Assembly: GCF_000243415.2 (NCBI RefSeq)
Contig: NZ_KI912270.1
Location: 4,917,837 to 4,981,836 of the forward strand
Length of the DNA: 64,000 nucleotides
Reading direction: 5' to 3'
Source of the DNA: Mycolicibacterium tusciae JS617
GTDB taxonomy: Bacteria; Actinomycetota; Actinomycetes; Mycobacteriales; Mycobacteriaceae
Numbering within the stretch: the first letter of the stretch is position 1; every line of letters begins with the position of its first letter. A program made the position numbers and the translations under genes. Below the pieces are notes generated by a model that ran no database searches, was not told the DNA's origin, and saw only the letters and a list, made by a program, of their open reading frames with translations. Of this stretch, positions 44,467-54,810 are shown in pieces.

Positions 44467-45717
44467 ATGGTCGTGCCGGAGGAGGCCCCACGGGATCTGG
44501 TGGGTCTGGTGGTCGTTCGCGCCGGTTTGTTGGTGGGCACCGGCGACGTGTGGCAGCCGTGGCGGCTGCTGGATCCGTCCGGCGTGCCGGTTGCGGCGGT
44601 GGATGCGTTCTTGCGGGATCTCAGCGCGGCTGGCCGGTCCTCGGCGACGCAACGGTCGTATGGGCTGGCGTTGTTGCGGTGGTTCCGGTTCTTGTGGTCG
44701 GTCCAGGTGCCGTGGAATCAGGCGACCCAGGCGGAAGCTCGTGACTTCAGCGTCTGGATCCGGTTGGCGGACAAGCCGAACCGCCGTTCGGGCAGGGGGC
44801 TGCCGGAGCCGCGGCCGAATCTAGTGACCGGGAAGGTGGGGCCTGGACGCAAGTATGCGGCGACGACGCGGGCGCATTCGGAGACGGTGCTTCGCAGCTT
44901 CTACGAGTTCCATCGCGAGGCTGGGACCGGCCCGCTGGTGAATCCGTTTCCGTCGTCCCGCAATCGTAGTCGCGCGGGTCGGCCGCATGCGCATCACAAT
45001 CCGATGGAGCCGTATCGACGGGAGCGGTCGGGGCAGTATCGGCCGCGGCTGGTGCCGCGGGCGCCGCGCAGTATTCCGGATGCCCGGTTCGATGAGTTGT
45101 TCGCCCGGCTGGGGTCGCATCGGGACCGGGCACTGGTGGCGTTGTGGGTGTCGACCGGTGCTCGGGCCTCAGAACTGCTCGGTGCCTGTCAGGGCGATGC
45201 GAATCCGGGTAGGCAGCTGATCGCGGTGGTGCGCAAGGGCTCTCAGGTGTCGCAGCAGGTTCCGGCGTCACCGGATGCGTTCGTGTGGTTGCGGCTTTAC
45301 CAGCATCAGATGCGTGGTCTGGTGTCCGAGGGTCCGAATCAGCCGTTGTGGTGGACGCTGCGGCGCCCGTTCCGGCGGTTGACCTATCACGCTGCGCATC
45401 GGATGTTCACTCGTGTCAATGCGATCCTGGGGGCGAACTGGACGTTGCACGACCTGCGGCACACGGCTGCCTACCGGATGGCCCGGGATCCGGGGATGCC
45501 GATCACCGACGTCCAATGGGTACTCGGGCATGCCTCGCTGACCACGACCCAGATCTATACGAACCCGGTCCCCGAGGACGTGATCGCCTCGGTGCTGGCG
45601 CATCACTCCCGCCGGGCCGGCAAGCAGAACCCAGGTCCGACCCTCGGTGCAGAATCCGCACCACAGCGGTATCGCCAGGACTCACTGGATGTGTTGTTCG
45701 GCCGGAGCGCACGGTGA
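44467..45717 (+). CDS. Tyrosine recombinase A of unit 2
   Basis: 416 residues from ATG 44467. The core-binding domain (RSSATQRSYGLALLRWF) is followed by catalytic Arg in STGARASELLGA and HDLRHTAAYRMA...VLGHASLTTTQIYTNP. The stop overlaps the next gene (GTGA). It appears intact. It would cut and rejoin DNA for integration or excision of the unit, probably with the second protein. Confidence 0.85.
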   Translation: MVVPEEAPRDLVGLVVVRAGLLVGTGDVWQPWRLLDPSGVPVAAVDAFLRDLSAAGRSSATQRSYGLALLRWFRFLWSVQVPWNQATQAEARDFSVWIRLADKPNRRSGRGLPEPRPNLVTGKVGPGRKYAATTRAHSETVLRSFYEFHREAGTGPLVNPFPSSRNRSRAGRPHAHHNPMEPYRRERSGQYRPRLVPRAPRSIPDARFDELFARLGSHRDRALVALWVSTGARASELLGACQGDANPGRQLIAVVRKGSQVSQQVPASPDAFVWLRLYQHQMRGLVSEGPNQPLWWTLRRPFRRLTYHAAHRMFTRVNAILGANWTLHDLRHTAAYRMARDPGMPITDVQWVLGHASLTTTQIYTNPVPEDVIASVLAHHSRRAGKQNPGPTLGAESAPQRYRQDSLDVLFGRSAR

Positions 45718-48124
45718 CCGAATCGCTGGCCGCAGTAGCCGATCCTCGTTACAAACCGTCGAGCTTGCACGCGGTACCGGAGCTGCTGGACCGGTTTCCG
45801 CCGCGGCGGTTGCCGACGAGGTGGGAGATCACGCGGGCGTCCCGGGGCGCGGTGCTGGCGCGGGCATTGGCCCAGCCGCTGCTCGGCACCACCGAACGTG
45901 CCCAGTCGCGGCATCATCGCGGAGTCAAGGCCGTCGTGGACTGGCTGGCCGAGTTCCCGGGCAGCACTTGGCAGGACCGATTCCTGGCCAGCACGAGCGA
46001 GTTCACCGACAATATCGGCTGGAAGCATGCTGCCGCTGGCTGGTGGTCGGCCACTCGCCCGGAACCGACAACCCTCAAGAGCGGCCTCAACATGGCTGCT
46101 ATCGGGGTGACGTCATTGATCTGCGCCGACGTGCTGCGCCCACCGGAGCGCTGGTTGATGACACCGCGAACACCGAAGAATCTGGCTGCCCGTCTGGAAC
46201 GGCTGCGCGACCCGCGCGGCTGGGCGGCGCTGCGAGCGGTCTGCGATGCCGATCCGGCCAGCCACGCCACGAAAACAACTGCAATGTGCCGGATCGCGGT
46301 CATCCAAGCCGCCAAGGGCGGCCTGATCGCCGACATCACCGTCGGTGACTGCCTGCAACTGCTGCAGACCATTGCCGATATCGGCGGCGGCAAGACCACC
46401 AGCGGCTACTTTTACCACCTGCTACATGCGATCGGTACCTTTCCGGCAGCCGCCCCGTCGACGGTTCGGGTGTTCGGCACCAGCGGGGCAAAGTAGCGTC
46501 GAGCAGCTGATCGACCGCTATGGCATCGCCTGCCAGCCGATTCGCGACCTGCTCGTCGACTATCTGCGCGAACGCGAATCCACTGTTGACTACGTGACTT
46601 TGCAGCGACTCGCGACCACGCTCGGCAAACTGTTCTGGGCCGATCTCGAGCACCACCACCCGGGCATCGACTCACTCCGGCTGGCACCAGAGATCTCCAC
46701 GGCATGGAAACAACGCATCCTTGCCCGCGAATCGGGCCTGTCTACCCTGGCGACGGTTCGCGCGTTCTACCTCGACATCGCCCAATGGGCGATGGAAGAA
46801 CCCACCCGCTGGGGCCCGTGGGCAGCACCGAGTCCGATCCGCGCCGACGAGATGAGACGAACGAAATCCCTGCAGCGTCGCAAGTCCCGCATGGATCAGC
46901 GCACACGCGAACGCCTTCCGGTGCTGCCCACGCTGGTCGCATCAGTCAACACCGAACGACGAGCCGCCGCCGAGCTGCTGGCCGCTGCCCGGGCCACCAC
47001 GCCCGGTCACACGTTCACCGGCGCCGGACAGACCCTGCGCCGCAGCACCCTAGCCAGCGGAAACGCCAGCGCAAAGATCTGGGCCGAGCACCCCGACACC
47101 GGCGTCCGCCGCGACCTTACCTTCGGAGAACACCAGTCCTTCTGGGCCTGGGCCATCGTCGAAGTGCTGCGCCACACCGGATTACGCATCGAGGAACTCT
47201 GCGAACTCAACCATCACAGCTTCGTCCAATACACCCTGCCCAGCACCGGCGAACTCATCCCGCTGCTGCACATCGCACCGTCAAAGACCGACAGCGAACG
47301 ACTGCTCGTGATCAGTCCCGAACTCGCCGACGTCCTGTCAGCGATCGTCTGCCGAATCCGCGGCACCGACGGTGCCGTCCCACTAGTCGCCGCCTACGAC
47401 TACCACGAAAGAGTCTGGAACCCATTGATGCCGTTACTATTCCAACGGCACTACGGCGGCGAACGACGGCCGATCATCCCGGCCGCGGTCCGGCGGCTGC
47501 TCAACGCAGCACTGGCCAGTACCGGCCTCACCGACACCACCGGGCAGCCATTGCGATTCCTGCCACACGACTTCCGTCGTATCTTTATCACCGATGCTGT
47601 GCTCAACGGGATGCCACCGCACATCGCCCAGCTCGTCGTCGGCCACCGCGACATCAACACCACCATGGGCTACAAGGCCGTCTACCCCGAAGAAGTCATC
47701 ACCGGCCACCGCGCCTTCCTCGCCCGCCGCCGCGCCCCTGCGGCCCAGCGAGGAATACCGCACACCCACCGACACCGAATGGGACGAATTCCTTGGCCAC
47801 TTCGAACACCGAAAACTCTCGCTCGGCACCTGCGGACGTGCCTACTCCACCCCCTGCATCCACGAGCACTCCTGCTTGCGATGCCCGCTCCTACGCCCGG
47901 ACCCCCACCAGCGAGCCCGCCTGATCGAGATCCGCGACAACCTCCGCGCCCGCATCGATGAAGCCCGCCGCGAAGGCTGGCTCGGCGAGGTCGAAGGACT
48001 GCAGATCAGCCTCGCCGGCACCGACCAGAAACTGGCCCAACTCGATGAACTCACCACCCGAGCAGCCACCACCCACCTCGGCATCCCACACTTCACCCAC
48101 CTCGTCGGACGCACCCTCACCTGA
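45714..48124 (+). pseudogene. Tyrosine recombinase B of unit 2 (two frameshifts)
   Basis: The GTG at 45714 begins VTESLAAVADPRYKPSSL. The frame breaks at a GGGG run near 46488-46492 (one G too many) and continues as GQSSVEQLIDRYGI. It breaks again at CCCC near 47736 and continues as LRPSEEYRTPTDTEWDEF. Combined, about 803 residues. The catalytic part holds RHTGLRIEELCEL and HDFRRIF...VVGHRDINTTMGYKA. The C-terminus has a cysteine cluster (CGRAYSTPCIHEHSCLRCP). Both breaks are in homopolymers and could be reading errors. Confidence 0.8.
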
Positions 48125-48160
48125 CGAACACCCCTCCGCACCAATAAGTTCAGAGAACAT

Positions 48161-48406
48161 CTGCTGCGGGCCTCGATGCGCTATGCCTCCTACACCGACC
48201 GCCGCAAGATGGCCCAGGCGCTGCGCCCGATCTACACCGCGGCCACTGAAGAGGCCGCCAAGCTGGCGCTCGAGGAGTTCCGCGCCCAGTGGAAAAACAA
48301 GTCGCCCGGAGCGGTCGCAGTCTGGGACCGGGCCTGGGCCGAGTTCGTGCCATTTCTGGCATTCCCGGTCGAGATCCGCAAAATCATCTACACCACCAAC
48401 GCGATC
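48161..48406 (+). pseudogene. IS256 transposase (third type), middle fragment
   Basis: The frame reads LRASMRYASYTDRRKMAQAL ... AWAEFVPFLAFPVEIRK and ends IIYTTNAI at 48406. In the intact protein the next residues are ES, with the catalytic Glu; they lie at 52378. Confidence 0.85.
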
Positions 48407-48527
48407 GTTATCTGTAGTGCTGCGGTGAGCGTCTTTCATGTGGACCACGAAGTCTCGAAGTGGTCGGTTCTGCGTTCTGGATGTGGTTATCTCCAGCCGT
48501 CCATGAAGCAGAGCCTGGAGGATCGAT

Positions 48528-49636
48528 GTGCTTGTTGTGAAGGTGGTTTCACCGCTCTCGTCGCGTGAATCGTTCACCGTCCTCGGCGAGGACGGTGTGC
48601 CGGTGGCACCGGTGGAGCGGTATCTGAAGTATTTGACCGACATAGAGCGGTCGCCGAACACGATCAAGGCCTATGCCCATGATCTGAAGGACTGGTTCAC
48701 GTTCCTGGGCGGGTGCGGCCTGGACTGGCGGTCGGTGAGTCTGGAGGATATCGGCGCGTTCGTCGCCTGGCTGCGGCTGCCCACGGCGCTGCGGCAGGGC
48801 GCGATCGCCGTGCTGCCCTCGGTGGAGCATCACTGCGGCGAGTCAACGGTGAACCGGAAGCTGTCGGCGTTGGCGGCGTTCTATCTGCACGCCGTTCGCG
48901 ACGGGATCGAGGTCGGCGAGCTGCTGACGACCTGGCAGATCGGAGGGTCGAGAGGCGGTTGGAAGCCGTTTCTGCACCACATCAGCAAGCACATGCCGCT
49001 ACCCCGGCGAACAGTGTCGTTGAAGGCGCCGAAGAAGCTGCCGCGAGTGCTGATCCCCGGCGAGATCCAAACACTGCTGGACGCGTGTGACCGGTTGCGG
49101 GATCGGTTCCTGTTGGCGCTGCTCTATGACACCGGGATGCGCATCGGTGAGGCGCTGGGGCTGCGTCACAGCGACATCGCCGCCGCTGATCGGCAGATCA
49201 CAGTTTGTCGGCGTGACAACGACAACCGAGCCCGCGCCAAATCGTTGACGGTCCGGACCGTTCCGGTGAGCGCGGAACTGATTCGGTTGTATGCCGATTA
49301 CCTTCACGCTGAATACGGCGACCTCGACAGCGACTACGTTTTCGTCAACCTCTGGGGCGGCCACACGGCCATCCGTTGACCTATAGCGCGGTCTACGACC
49401 TGGTCCGCCGTTTGCGCCGGCGCACGGACATCGACTTCGACCCGCATTGGCTGCGCCACACCGCAGCGACCAGGATGCTGCGCGACGGGATCGGATTGGA
49501 GGTCGTGGCCAAGCTGCTCGGCCACGCCAATGTCACCGTCACCGCCGCGACATACGGGCATCTGAACGTGGAGGACGCCCGCAAGGCGATGGAGCACGCG
49601 GGCTGGTTCATCGGAAAGGCCCAGGTGAACCTATGA
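48528..49636 (+). pseudogene. TnpA-like tyrosine recombinase of unit 3 (one frameshift)
   Basis: GTG 48528 follows GGAGGATC. The core-binding domain (RSPNTIKAYAHDLKDWF) and DTGMRIGEALGLRH are in the first frame. Near 49362 the frame breaks in a GGCC tract; one extra C gives WGGPHGHPLTYSAVYDL and then HWLRHTAATRM...LLGHANVTVTAATYGHL in the second frame. The stop overlaps tnpB (ATGA). Probably inactive, unless the break is a sequencing error. Confidence 0.85.
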
Positions 49637-51768
49637 CCGCCCTGGAGCCCAACTCAACGCCGGGCCTGCTGGGCCTGCTCATAGCCGGTGTTCGCGCCGA
49701 ATTCCGCAGCGACGCATTGGAGTTCGCCTCGGACGACGCCGTATTCGGTGGAGGGTCCTGCCGCGTCACCGACTGCGGACGCAGCGCCCGTGGCCATGGC
49801 CTCTGTCAAGGTCACCACCAGCGATGGGCCAACGCGGGCCGCCCCGACCTCGAAGAGTTCACTGCCTCGACCGACCCGCGTTGGCGCAAACATCGCCCCA
49901 ACCAGGCATGTCGGGTCGACGGCTGCGGTTACGGGTCGGCTCGCCGCGGATTGTGTCAGCTGCACGCGCAACGGTGGGAACGCGCCGGGCGGCCGCCCCT
50001 GACCTCGTGGTTACGTGATCCGCTGCCGGTGAAACAGCCCCGGCCCGGCGCGACCTGCCAGATCGGGCACTGCTCGTTATGGCCGCAGGCCAAGTCGCCG
50101 CTATGCCATTCCCACACCAACACTTGGAAAGCGAACGACCGCAACGATATCGACGAGTTCGTCGCAAGATTCGAATCCAACGACACACCGGCAAACGAGA
50201 CGATTCAGCTCGGGATGCTCACGCCGCAGCTCAAACTGGAGATGCAGTACGTACTGCAGCAACGCCACGACGACCGACGCGGCAAGCTGACGCCGGCCGT
50301 TGTCGCCAGGGTGGTCCGACTACTGATAGACACCGCCACCACCTCGCTGCTCGACTTCGACGCCGACCAATGGCGGCAACGCTCAGCCGTGCTACTCAAC
50401 GACACGAGATCTCGCGGCTTGCTGCTCTATGCCCACCTCACCATGCTGGACTTGGCCGAGGCCGGAGGTTGGGAAGCCGAATACCCACGCGACGTCTGGC
50501 GGATGCACCGGCTCGGCTACGAAGGCCACTACACACTGCGGTTCGACCGCATCCCGCAACCCTGGCTCAGAGAGCCGGCCAAACGATGGATCCGGCTGCG
50601 CCTCTCACGCGGACTCAACCTCGAAGCAGGCGGTGGACGCCCGCTGCTGGCCATCGCCCGATTCGGACGATTTCTCGCTGACGTCGACATCGACGACATC
50701 AGCCGGATCGACCGGGAACTGCTCGAACGCTACCTCGCGCACCTGAACCAGGAATACAGCCCACAGCGCCGAGGCGCCCACATCGGCCTGCTCAATGGAT
50801 TCTTTGCCGCGATCCGCCAACATTGCTGGGCCACAGGACTTCCCGACACTGCGATGTTCTTCGCCGAGGACCACCCCAAGCGCGGCGAACACCTGCCCAG
50901 AGCGTTGGCCGAACACGTCATGACCCAGCTCGAACACCACGACAACCTCGACCAGTTCAACAACCCTGCCTATCGACTGATCACCGTCATCCTGATGCGT
51001 TGCGGGCTCCGGATCACCGACGCCCTGCGATTGCGCGGCGACTGCGTCACCACAGACGCCGACGGGGCACCCTATCTGCGCTACTTCAACCACAAGATGA
51101 AGCGGGACGCCCTTGTTCCGATCGCCCCAGACCTCGTCGACATGATCGGCCACCAACGCCGACTCGTCTCCGAACGCTGGCCCGGCGGCACTGGACTGCT
51201 GTTCCCGCGCCCCACCAAGAACATCGACGGCCAAGTCCCCCTGGGGATCCCGACCTACCGCGAGGCGATGCACCGATGGCTCGCAGCCTGCGACATCCGC
51301 GACGAGCACAACCGGCGGGTGCATTTGACGCCGCACCAGTGGCGCCACACGCTCGGCACCCGCCTGATCAACCGCGACGTTCCGCAAGAGGTCGTGCGCC
51401 ACATCCTCGACCACGACTCGCCGCAGATGACCGCCCACTACGCTCGCCTGCACGACACCACCGTCCGCCGAGCCTGGGAAGCCGCCCGCAAAGTCGACAG
51501 CCACGGGCGTGAGGTCAACCTCGACCCAGACGGACCGATGGCCGACGCCGCTTGGGCCAAACAACGCCTCGGTCGCGCCACCCAAGCCCTACCCAACGGC
51601 TACTGCGGTCTGCCCGTCCAACAGAGCTGCCCACACGCCAACGCCTGCCTGACTTGCCCCATGTTCCTCACCACCCAGGAATTCCTGCCGCAACATCGGA
51701 CCCAACGCAAGCAGACACTGCAACTGATCACAGCAGCAGAAGCTCGCGGACACAAACGGCTGGCCTAG
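49633..51768 (+). CDS. TnpB-like tyrosine recombinase with triple zinc-knuckle N-terminus (unit 3)
   Basis: An intact 711-residue protein. The N-terminal region holds three Cx4C-x9/10-CxxH units (CRVTDC..., CRVDGC..., CQIGHC...). The middle is a helical core-binding region. The recombinase domain has Arg in RCGLRITDALRL and HQWRHTLGTRL...DHDSPQMTAHYARL. Near the end is a cysteine cluster, SCPHANACLTCPMF. Lengths and order match Tn554 TnpB (about 630 residues), with the zinc region extra or enlarged. Confidence 0.85.
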   Translation: MTALEPNSTPGLLGLLIAGVRAEFRSDALEFASDDAVFGGGSCRVTDCGRSARGHGLCQGHHQRWANAGRPDLEEFTASTDPRWRKHRPNQACRVDGCGYGSARRGLCQLHAQRWERAGRPPLTSWLRDPLPVKQPRPGATCQIGHCSLWPQAKSPLCHSHTNTWKANDRNDIDEFVARFESNDTPANETIQLGMLTPQLKLEMQYVLQQRHDDRRGKLTPAVVARVVRLLIDTATTSLLDFDADQWRQRSAVLLNDTRSRGLLLYAHLTMLDLAEAGGWEAEYPRDVWRMHRLGYEGHYTLRFDRIPQPWLREPAKRWIRLRLSRGLNLEAGGGRPLLAIARFGRFLADVDIDDISRIDRELLERYLAHLNQEYSPQRRGAHIGLLNGFFAAIRQHCWATGLPDTAMFFAEDHPKRGEHLPRALAEHVMTQLEHHDNLDQFNNPAYRLITVILMRCGLRITDALRLRGDCVTTDADGAPYLRYFNHKMKRDALVPIAPDLVDMIGHQRRLVSERWPGGTGLLFPRPTKNIDGQVPLGIPTYREAMHRWLAACDIRDEHNRRVHLTPHQWRHTLGTRLINRDVPQEVVRHILDHDSPQMTAHYARLHDTTVRRAWEAARKVDSHGREVNLDPDGPMADAAWAKQRLGRATQALPNGYCGLPVQQSCPHANACLTCPMFLTTQEFLPQHRTQRKQTLQLITAAEARGHKRLA

Positions 51769-51858
51769 ATGAACCGCCAGGTTTTGGGCAACCTCGACGC
51801 CATCATCACCTCGCTCGACACTCCCACCGATCCGACGGCAGCCGAACATGCGAGCTGA
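51769..51858 (+). CDS. 29-aa micro-ORF between tnpB and tnpC
   Basis: It begins with ATG immediately after the tnpB TAG and overlaps the tnpC start by 11 bases. The product reads MNRQVLGNLDAIITSLDTP and ends EHAS. It may only be a coupling device for tnpC. No family is recognised. Confidence 0.35.
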   Translation: MNRQVLGNLDAIITSLDTPTDPTAAEHAS

Positions 51859-52276
51859 CAACAGCATTCACATCGTCACCGCAGCCAAGCAGCGTCACGA
51901 GCTCACCCGCGCAAAAGCTATCGCCGCCTTGCACGAACTCGACCGCGCCGGAACCAAGATCAGCTTCGAAGCCGTCGCCGAACACGCCGGTGTCTCCCGG
52001 TCCTGGCTCTACACCCAGCCCGACCTCAAAGACGAGATCAACCGCATCCGTGCGCTACGCCGCCCGCAACACGACCAGGCTCCGCCAGCCCGGCAACGCG
52101 CCAGGGAAGACTCCCTGCGCCAGCGCCTCGACGTCGCACTTCGCCGCAACCGTGAACTCGCCGAACAGAATCAGCGACTGCGCCACCAACTCGCCCATGC
52201 TCTCGGACAAGCCCGCGACGACACCCACAAGCGACCCGCCCGAGATCGCGATTCGATAACAATCGACCCCTGCTGA
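51848..52276 (+). CDS. TnpC-like accessory protein (DUF6262 type)
   Basis: A 142-residue protein with a helix-turn-helix-like segment (ISFEAVAEHAGVSRSWLYTQPDL) followed by a coiled coil (LRQRLDVALRRNRELAEQNQRLRHQLAHAL). This matches the small third protein of Tn554-type elements, which helps TnpA/TnpB recombine and sets insertion orientation. It lies just before the right end of the unit. Confidence 0.8.
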   Translation: MRADNSIHIVTAAKQRHELTRAKAIAALHELDRAGTKISFEAVAEHAGVSRSWLYTQPDLKDEINRIRALRRPQHDQAPPARQRAREDSLRQRLDVALRRNRELAEQNQRLRHQLAHALGQARDDTHKRPARDRDSITIDPC

Positions 52277-52377
52277 CTGGGCGACAACCGAGCGCCAAGA
52301 GCACGTCGCGGACACCGTCCACACCGCAAACCAGCAGGTCACAACCCTGCCCGACCGCCGGACTACAGATAACCCAG

Positions 52378-52511
52378 GAGTCGATCAATTTCCAGCTGCG
52401 CAAGATCACCAAGAACCGCGGCCATTTCCCCGACAAGGACGCCGCGATGAAGTTGCTGTATCTGGCCATCCGCAACATCAACCAGAAACGAGGAAACCAA
52501 GGACAAGGAAC
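52378..52511 (+). pseudogene. IS256 transposase (third type), last visible fragment
   Basis: It resumes ESINFQLRKITKNRGHFPD and reads to NQKRGNQGQGT, where the IS3 element starts at 52512. The remaining C-terminal residues and the right terminal repeat are not found after the IS3 at 57274, so the end was lost. Confidence 0.85.
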
Positions 52512-52558
52512 TGAAGTACCCCAGGTTTTGTTCCGATCCCTATAGGAGGATTGGAAGT

Positions 52559-52876
52559 ATGCCCCGTCAGTATTCGCCGGAGTTTCGGCAGCGTGCGTTG
52601 CGGTTGTTGGAGACCACGATGGAGGCCTCAGATATCTCGGAGTTTGAGGCGATTAAGTCTGTGGCGAGCAAACTTGGTATCTCGGAGGAATCGATGCGCC
52701 GGTGGCGGCGTAAGGCGCAGGTCGACGCCGGTGAGCGTCCCGGGACGACGAGCCAAGAGCATGCCGAGATCCGTCGGCTTAAGCGTGAGCTTGCCGAAAC
52801 GCGCAGAGCCAATGAGGTTCTTAAAGCTGCATCAGCGTTTTTTGCAGCGGAGCTCGACCGCCCCGCAACGAAATGA
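52559..52876 (+). CDS. IS3-family OrfA
   Basis: A 105-residue protein with the helix-turn-helix ASKLGISEESMRRWRRKAQ and the leucine zipper EIRRLKRELAETRRANEVL. It ends FAAELDRPATK. GGAGG lies upstream of the ATG. Its stop overlaps the orfB start (ATGA), as in IS6110-type elements. Confidence 0.9.
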   Translation: MPRQYSPEFRQRALRLLETTMEASDISEFEAIKSVASKLGISEESMRRWRRKAQVDAGERPGTTSQEHAEIRRLKRELAETRRANEVLKAASAFFAAELDRPATK

Positions 52877-53472
52877 TCGCCTTTATCGACACCCACCGCG
52901 ATCAGTTCGGAGTCGAGCTCATCTGCCGTGTTCTGCGGGCAGCAATCACCGGTTTCCTCACTTCCCGAGGCTATAGGGCCGCCAAGACCCGCCCGGCTTG
53001 CGACCGCGAGATCCGCGACGAGCAGCTGATCGCCGACCTGCGCACGGTGCACGAGAAGAACTTCTCGTGCTACGGGGTCAAGAAGATGCACGCAGCCATG
53101 AAACGGCAAGGCTGGAACCTGGGCCGCGAGCAGACCCGCCGGCTGATGCGCAAGGCTGGACTGCGCGGGGTGCAGCGCGGCAAGCCAGTGTTCACTACGG
53201 TCAGCGATCCAACCGAGCAACGGCCAGCAGACCTGGTCAATCGGCAATTCAAGGCCGCCACTCCCAACCGGTTGTGGGTCGCCGACATCACCTTTGTGCG
53301 GACCTGGCAGGGATTCTGCTACACCGCGTTCGTCACCGATGCCTGCAGCAGAAAGATTGTCGGCTGGGCAGTCGCGGCCAATATGCGCACCGAGGACCTG
53401 CCTCTGCAGGCATTTAATCATGCTGTGTGGCAATCGAACTCAGATCTTTCTGAGTTGGTTCATCATTCCGAT
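52873..53472 (+). pseudogene. IS3-family OrfB, first part
   Basis: From ATG 52873 to SELVHHSD at 53472. It contains the first catalytic Asp (VADITFVRTWQG), and the last residue, in HHSD, is the second. The rest of the gene is at 56925-57251; the RIT element lies between. The frame carried on into RIT DNA ends at 53553. Confidence 0.88.
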
Positions 53473-53560
53473 TATGCCGAGGTTCTCGTTAAGCCGAGGA
53501 TCTGCGGAGATGTCCTGCGCTCGTGGGAGTTGCTGGCGGATTTCTCGGCTTGACGTTTCG
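53465..53560 (+). repeat. RIT left inverted repeat
   Basis: It starts ATTCCGATTATGCCGAGG, partly shared with the target gene, and ends CTCGGCTTGACGTTTCG. The repeat at 56803-56898 is its reverse complement with scattered mismatches. It probably contains recombinase binding sites. Confidence 0.85.
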
Positions 53561-53610
53561 GATGGTGGTTAGCGTCCGTCGTATCTCTACGTCTGTGGAA
53601 GGAGACGGTG

Positions 53611-54810
53611 ATGGATACGACGGTCAGTGGGATCGGCGCGGTAGTGGTTTCGGAGTTGCGCACGGCCGGTTACATGGAATCGACGGTTGGTCAGTACGCG
53701 AAGACGATCAAGGCGCTCACTGAGTTCGCTTCGGGGCGTGAGTATTCCACTGGTTTGGGTGCGGAGTTCGCCTCGATGACGACCAGTGCGCGGACGGGTC
53801 GGTTCAGCCCGGCGCGCCGGTTCGATTACCGGCGTCTGGTCGCAGTGTTCGACTCGTATGTGCAGACCGGCCGGGTGGACCTGTCGGTTCGTGGCCGCGG
53901 CGGCGGAGGTCCTCGGCCCGAGGGCAGCGACTTCGTTGAGCTGGATGCGGCCTGGGAGGCCGAGATGGGCCGCCGCGGTCTGGCACCGGCGACCCGCGAG
54001 GCCTATGGAAGGGTCGCGCGCAGCTACCTGGTGTTCCTGGAAGGACGCGGGATCGCAGCGCTTGACCGGGCCGATAGCGGCAGTGTCCTGGCGTTCTTGG
54101 AATCCCTGCTGGATCGGTGGGCCAAATCGTCGCTGTTTTGGGTGGCGTCGAACTTTCGCCCGTTCCTGAAGTTCACCGGCCGCACCGATCTGGTCAACGC
54201 ACTGAATCTGGCTGGCATCAAACGCTTTCACGCGATAGCCCCCGTCCTCGGCGATGGCGACGAGCAACGGGTTGTTCGCGCTTGTGCGTCGGGGGTCGTC
54301 AGCGCGCGCGACGCCGCGATCACCTTGCTCGCACTATCGACGGGATTGAGGGCCTGTGACATCGTCGCTTTGCGGGTCGGTGATGTCGACTGGCGCGGGC
54401 ACACGATCGGCCTCGTGCAGCAGAAGACGGGCAACCCACTGACGCTGCCGCTGCCGGCGCTGCTGCTGAGCAAGCTGGCCGCCTATGTGCTCGGCGAGCG
54501 ACCCGCCTCCGGCGATGATCACCTATTCCTGCGTTCGGTAGCCCCACACACCCGGCTGGGCGATCACGCGACGGTGCACCGGGTGACCGTTGAGACATTC
54601 CGGAAAGCCGGAGTGACCGACGTGAAGGCGGGGACCCGCTTGCTGCGCCACAACTGCCGCATCGCGGCTGCTGGCCGCAGCGGTCCCGCTGCCGACGATC
54701 GCGGCAGTGCTCGGCCACGCCAGCGAAGAATCGACGAACCTCTACATGAGCGTCGACCGGCTACGTCTGCTCGGCTGCGTCCTGCCGGTCCCCGAAAGCG
54801 TGCAGTCATG
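53611..54810 (+). pseudogene. ritA: RIT recombinase A (frameshifted)
   Basis: ATG 53611 follows GGAAGGAG. The product has a core-binding domain (LAPATREAYGRVARSYLVFL), Arg in STGLRACDIVAL, then RLLRHN near 54655. There one extra base shifts the frame; removing it gives AASRLLAAAVPLPTIAAVLGHA and TNLYMSVD, then a stop that overlaps ritB (ATGA). As read, the shift removes the stop and fuses the frame to ritB. Confidence 0.82.

Larger units (their letters stand above)
44406..48160 (+). mobile_element. Unit 2: two-gene tyrosine-recombinase element in the IS256 transposase gene
   Basis: The boundaries (plus or minus six bases) come from the rejoined IS256 frame, CVVHL + LRASMRYASY. The ends show an imperfect inverted repeat around CTGAACTwA. 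It carries two recombinase genes and nothing else recognisable. Confidence 0.75.
48407..52377 (+). mobile_element. Unit 3: Tn554-like TnpABC element in the IS256 transposase gene
   Basis: The ends carry a 12-bp inverted repeat, GTTATCTGTAGT (48407-48418) and ACTACAGATAAC (52362-52373). Excision restores TTNAI+ESINFQLRKIT in the transposase. The 3.97-kb unit contains three genes in TnpA-TnpB-TnpC order. Confidence 0.85.
43511..52511 (+). mobile_element. IS256-family element (third type) split by two recombinase units
   Basis: The left end begins TTGACTGTGTAAGG. Three pieces of one transposase gene occur in order and frame: 43575-44405, 48161-48406 and 52378-52511. Between them lie unit 2 and unit 3. 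The right end is missing because an IS3 element begins at 52512. Confidence 0.85.

Noticed and set aside
43575..44744. 389-residue open frame taken as a complete IS256 transposase
   Set aside because: Only the part to 44405 matches the family; the rest is recombinase-unit DNA read in frame.
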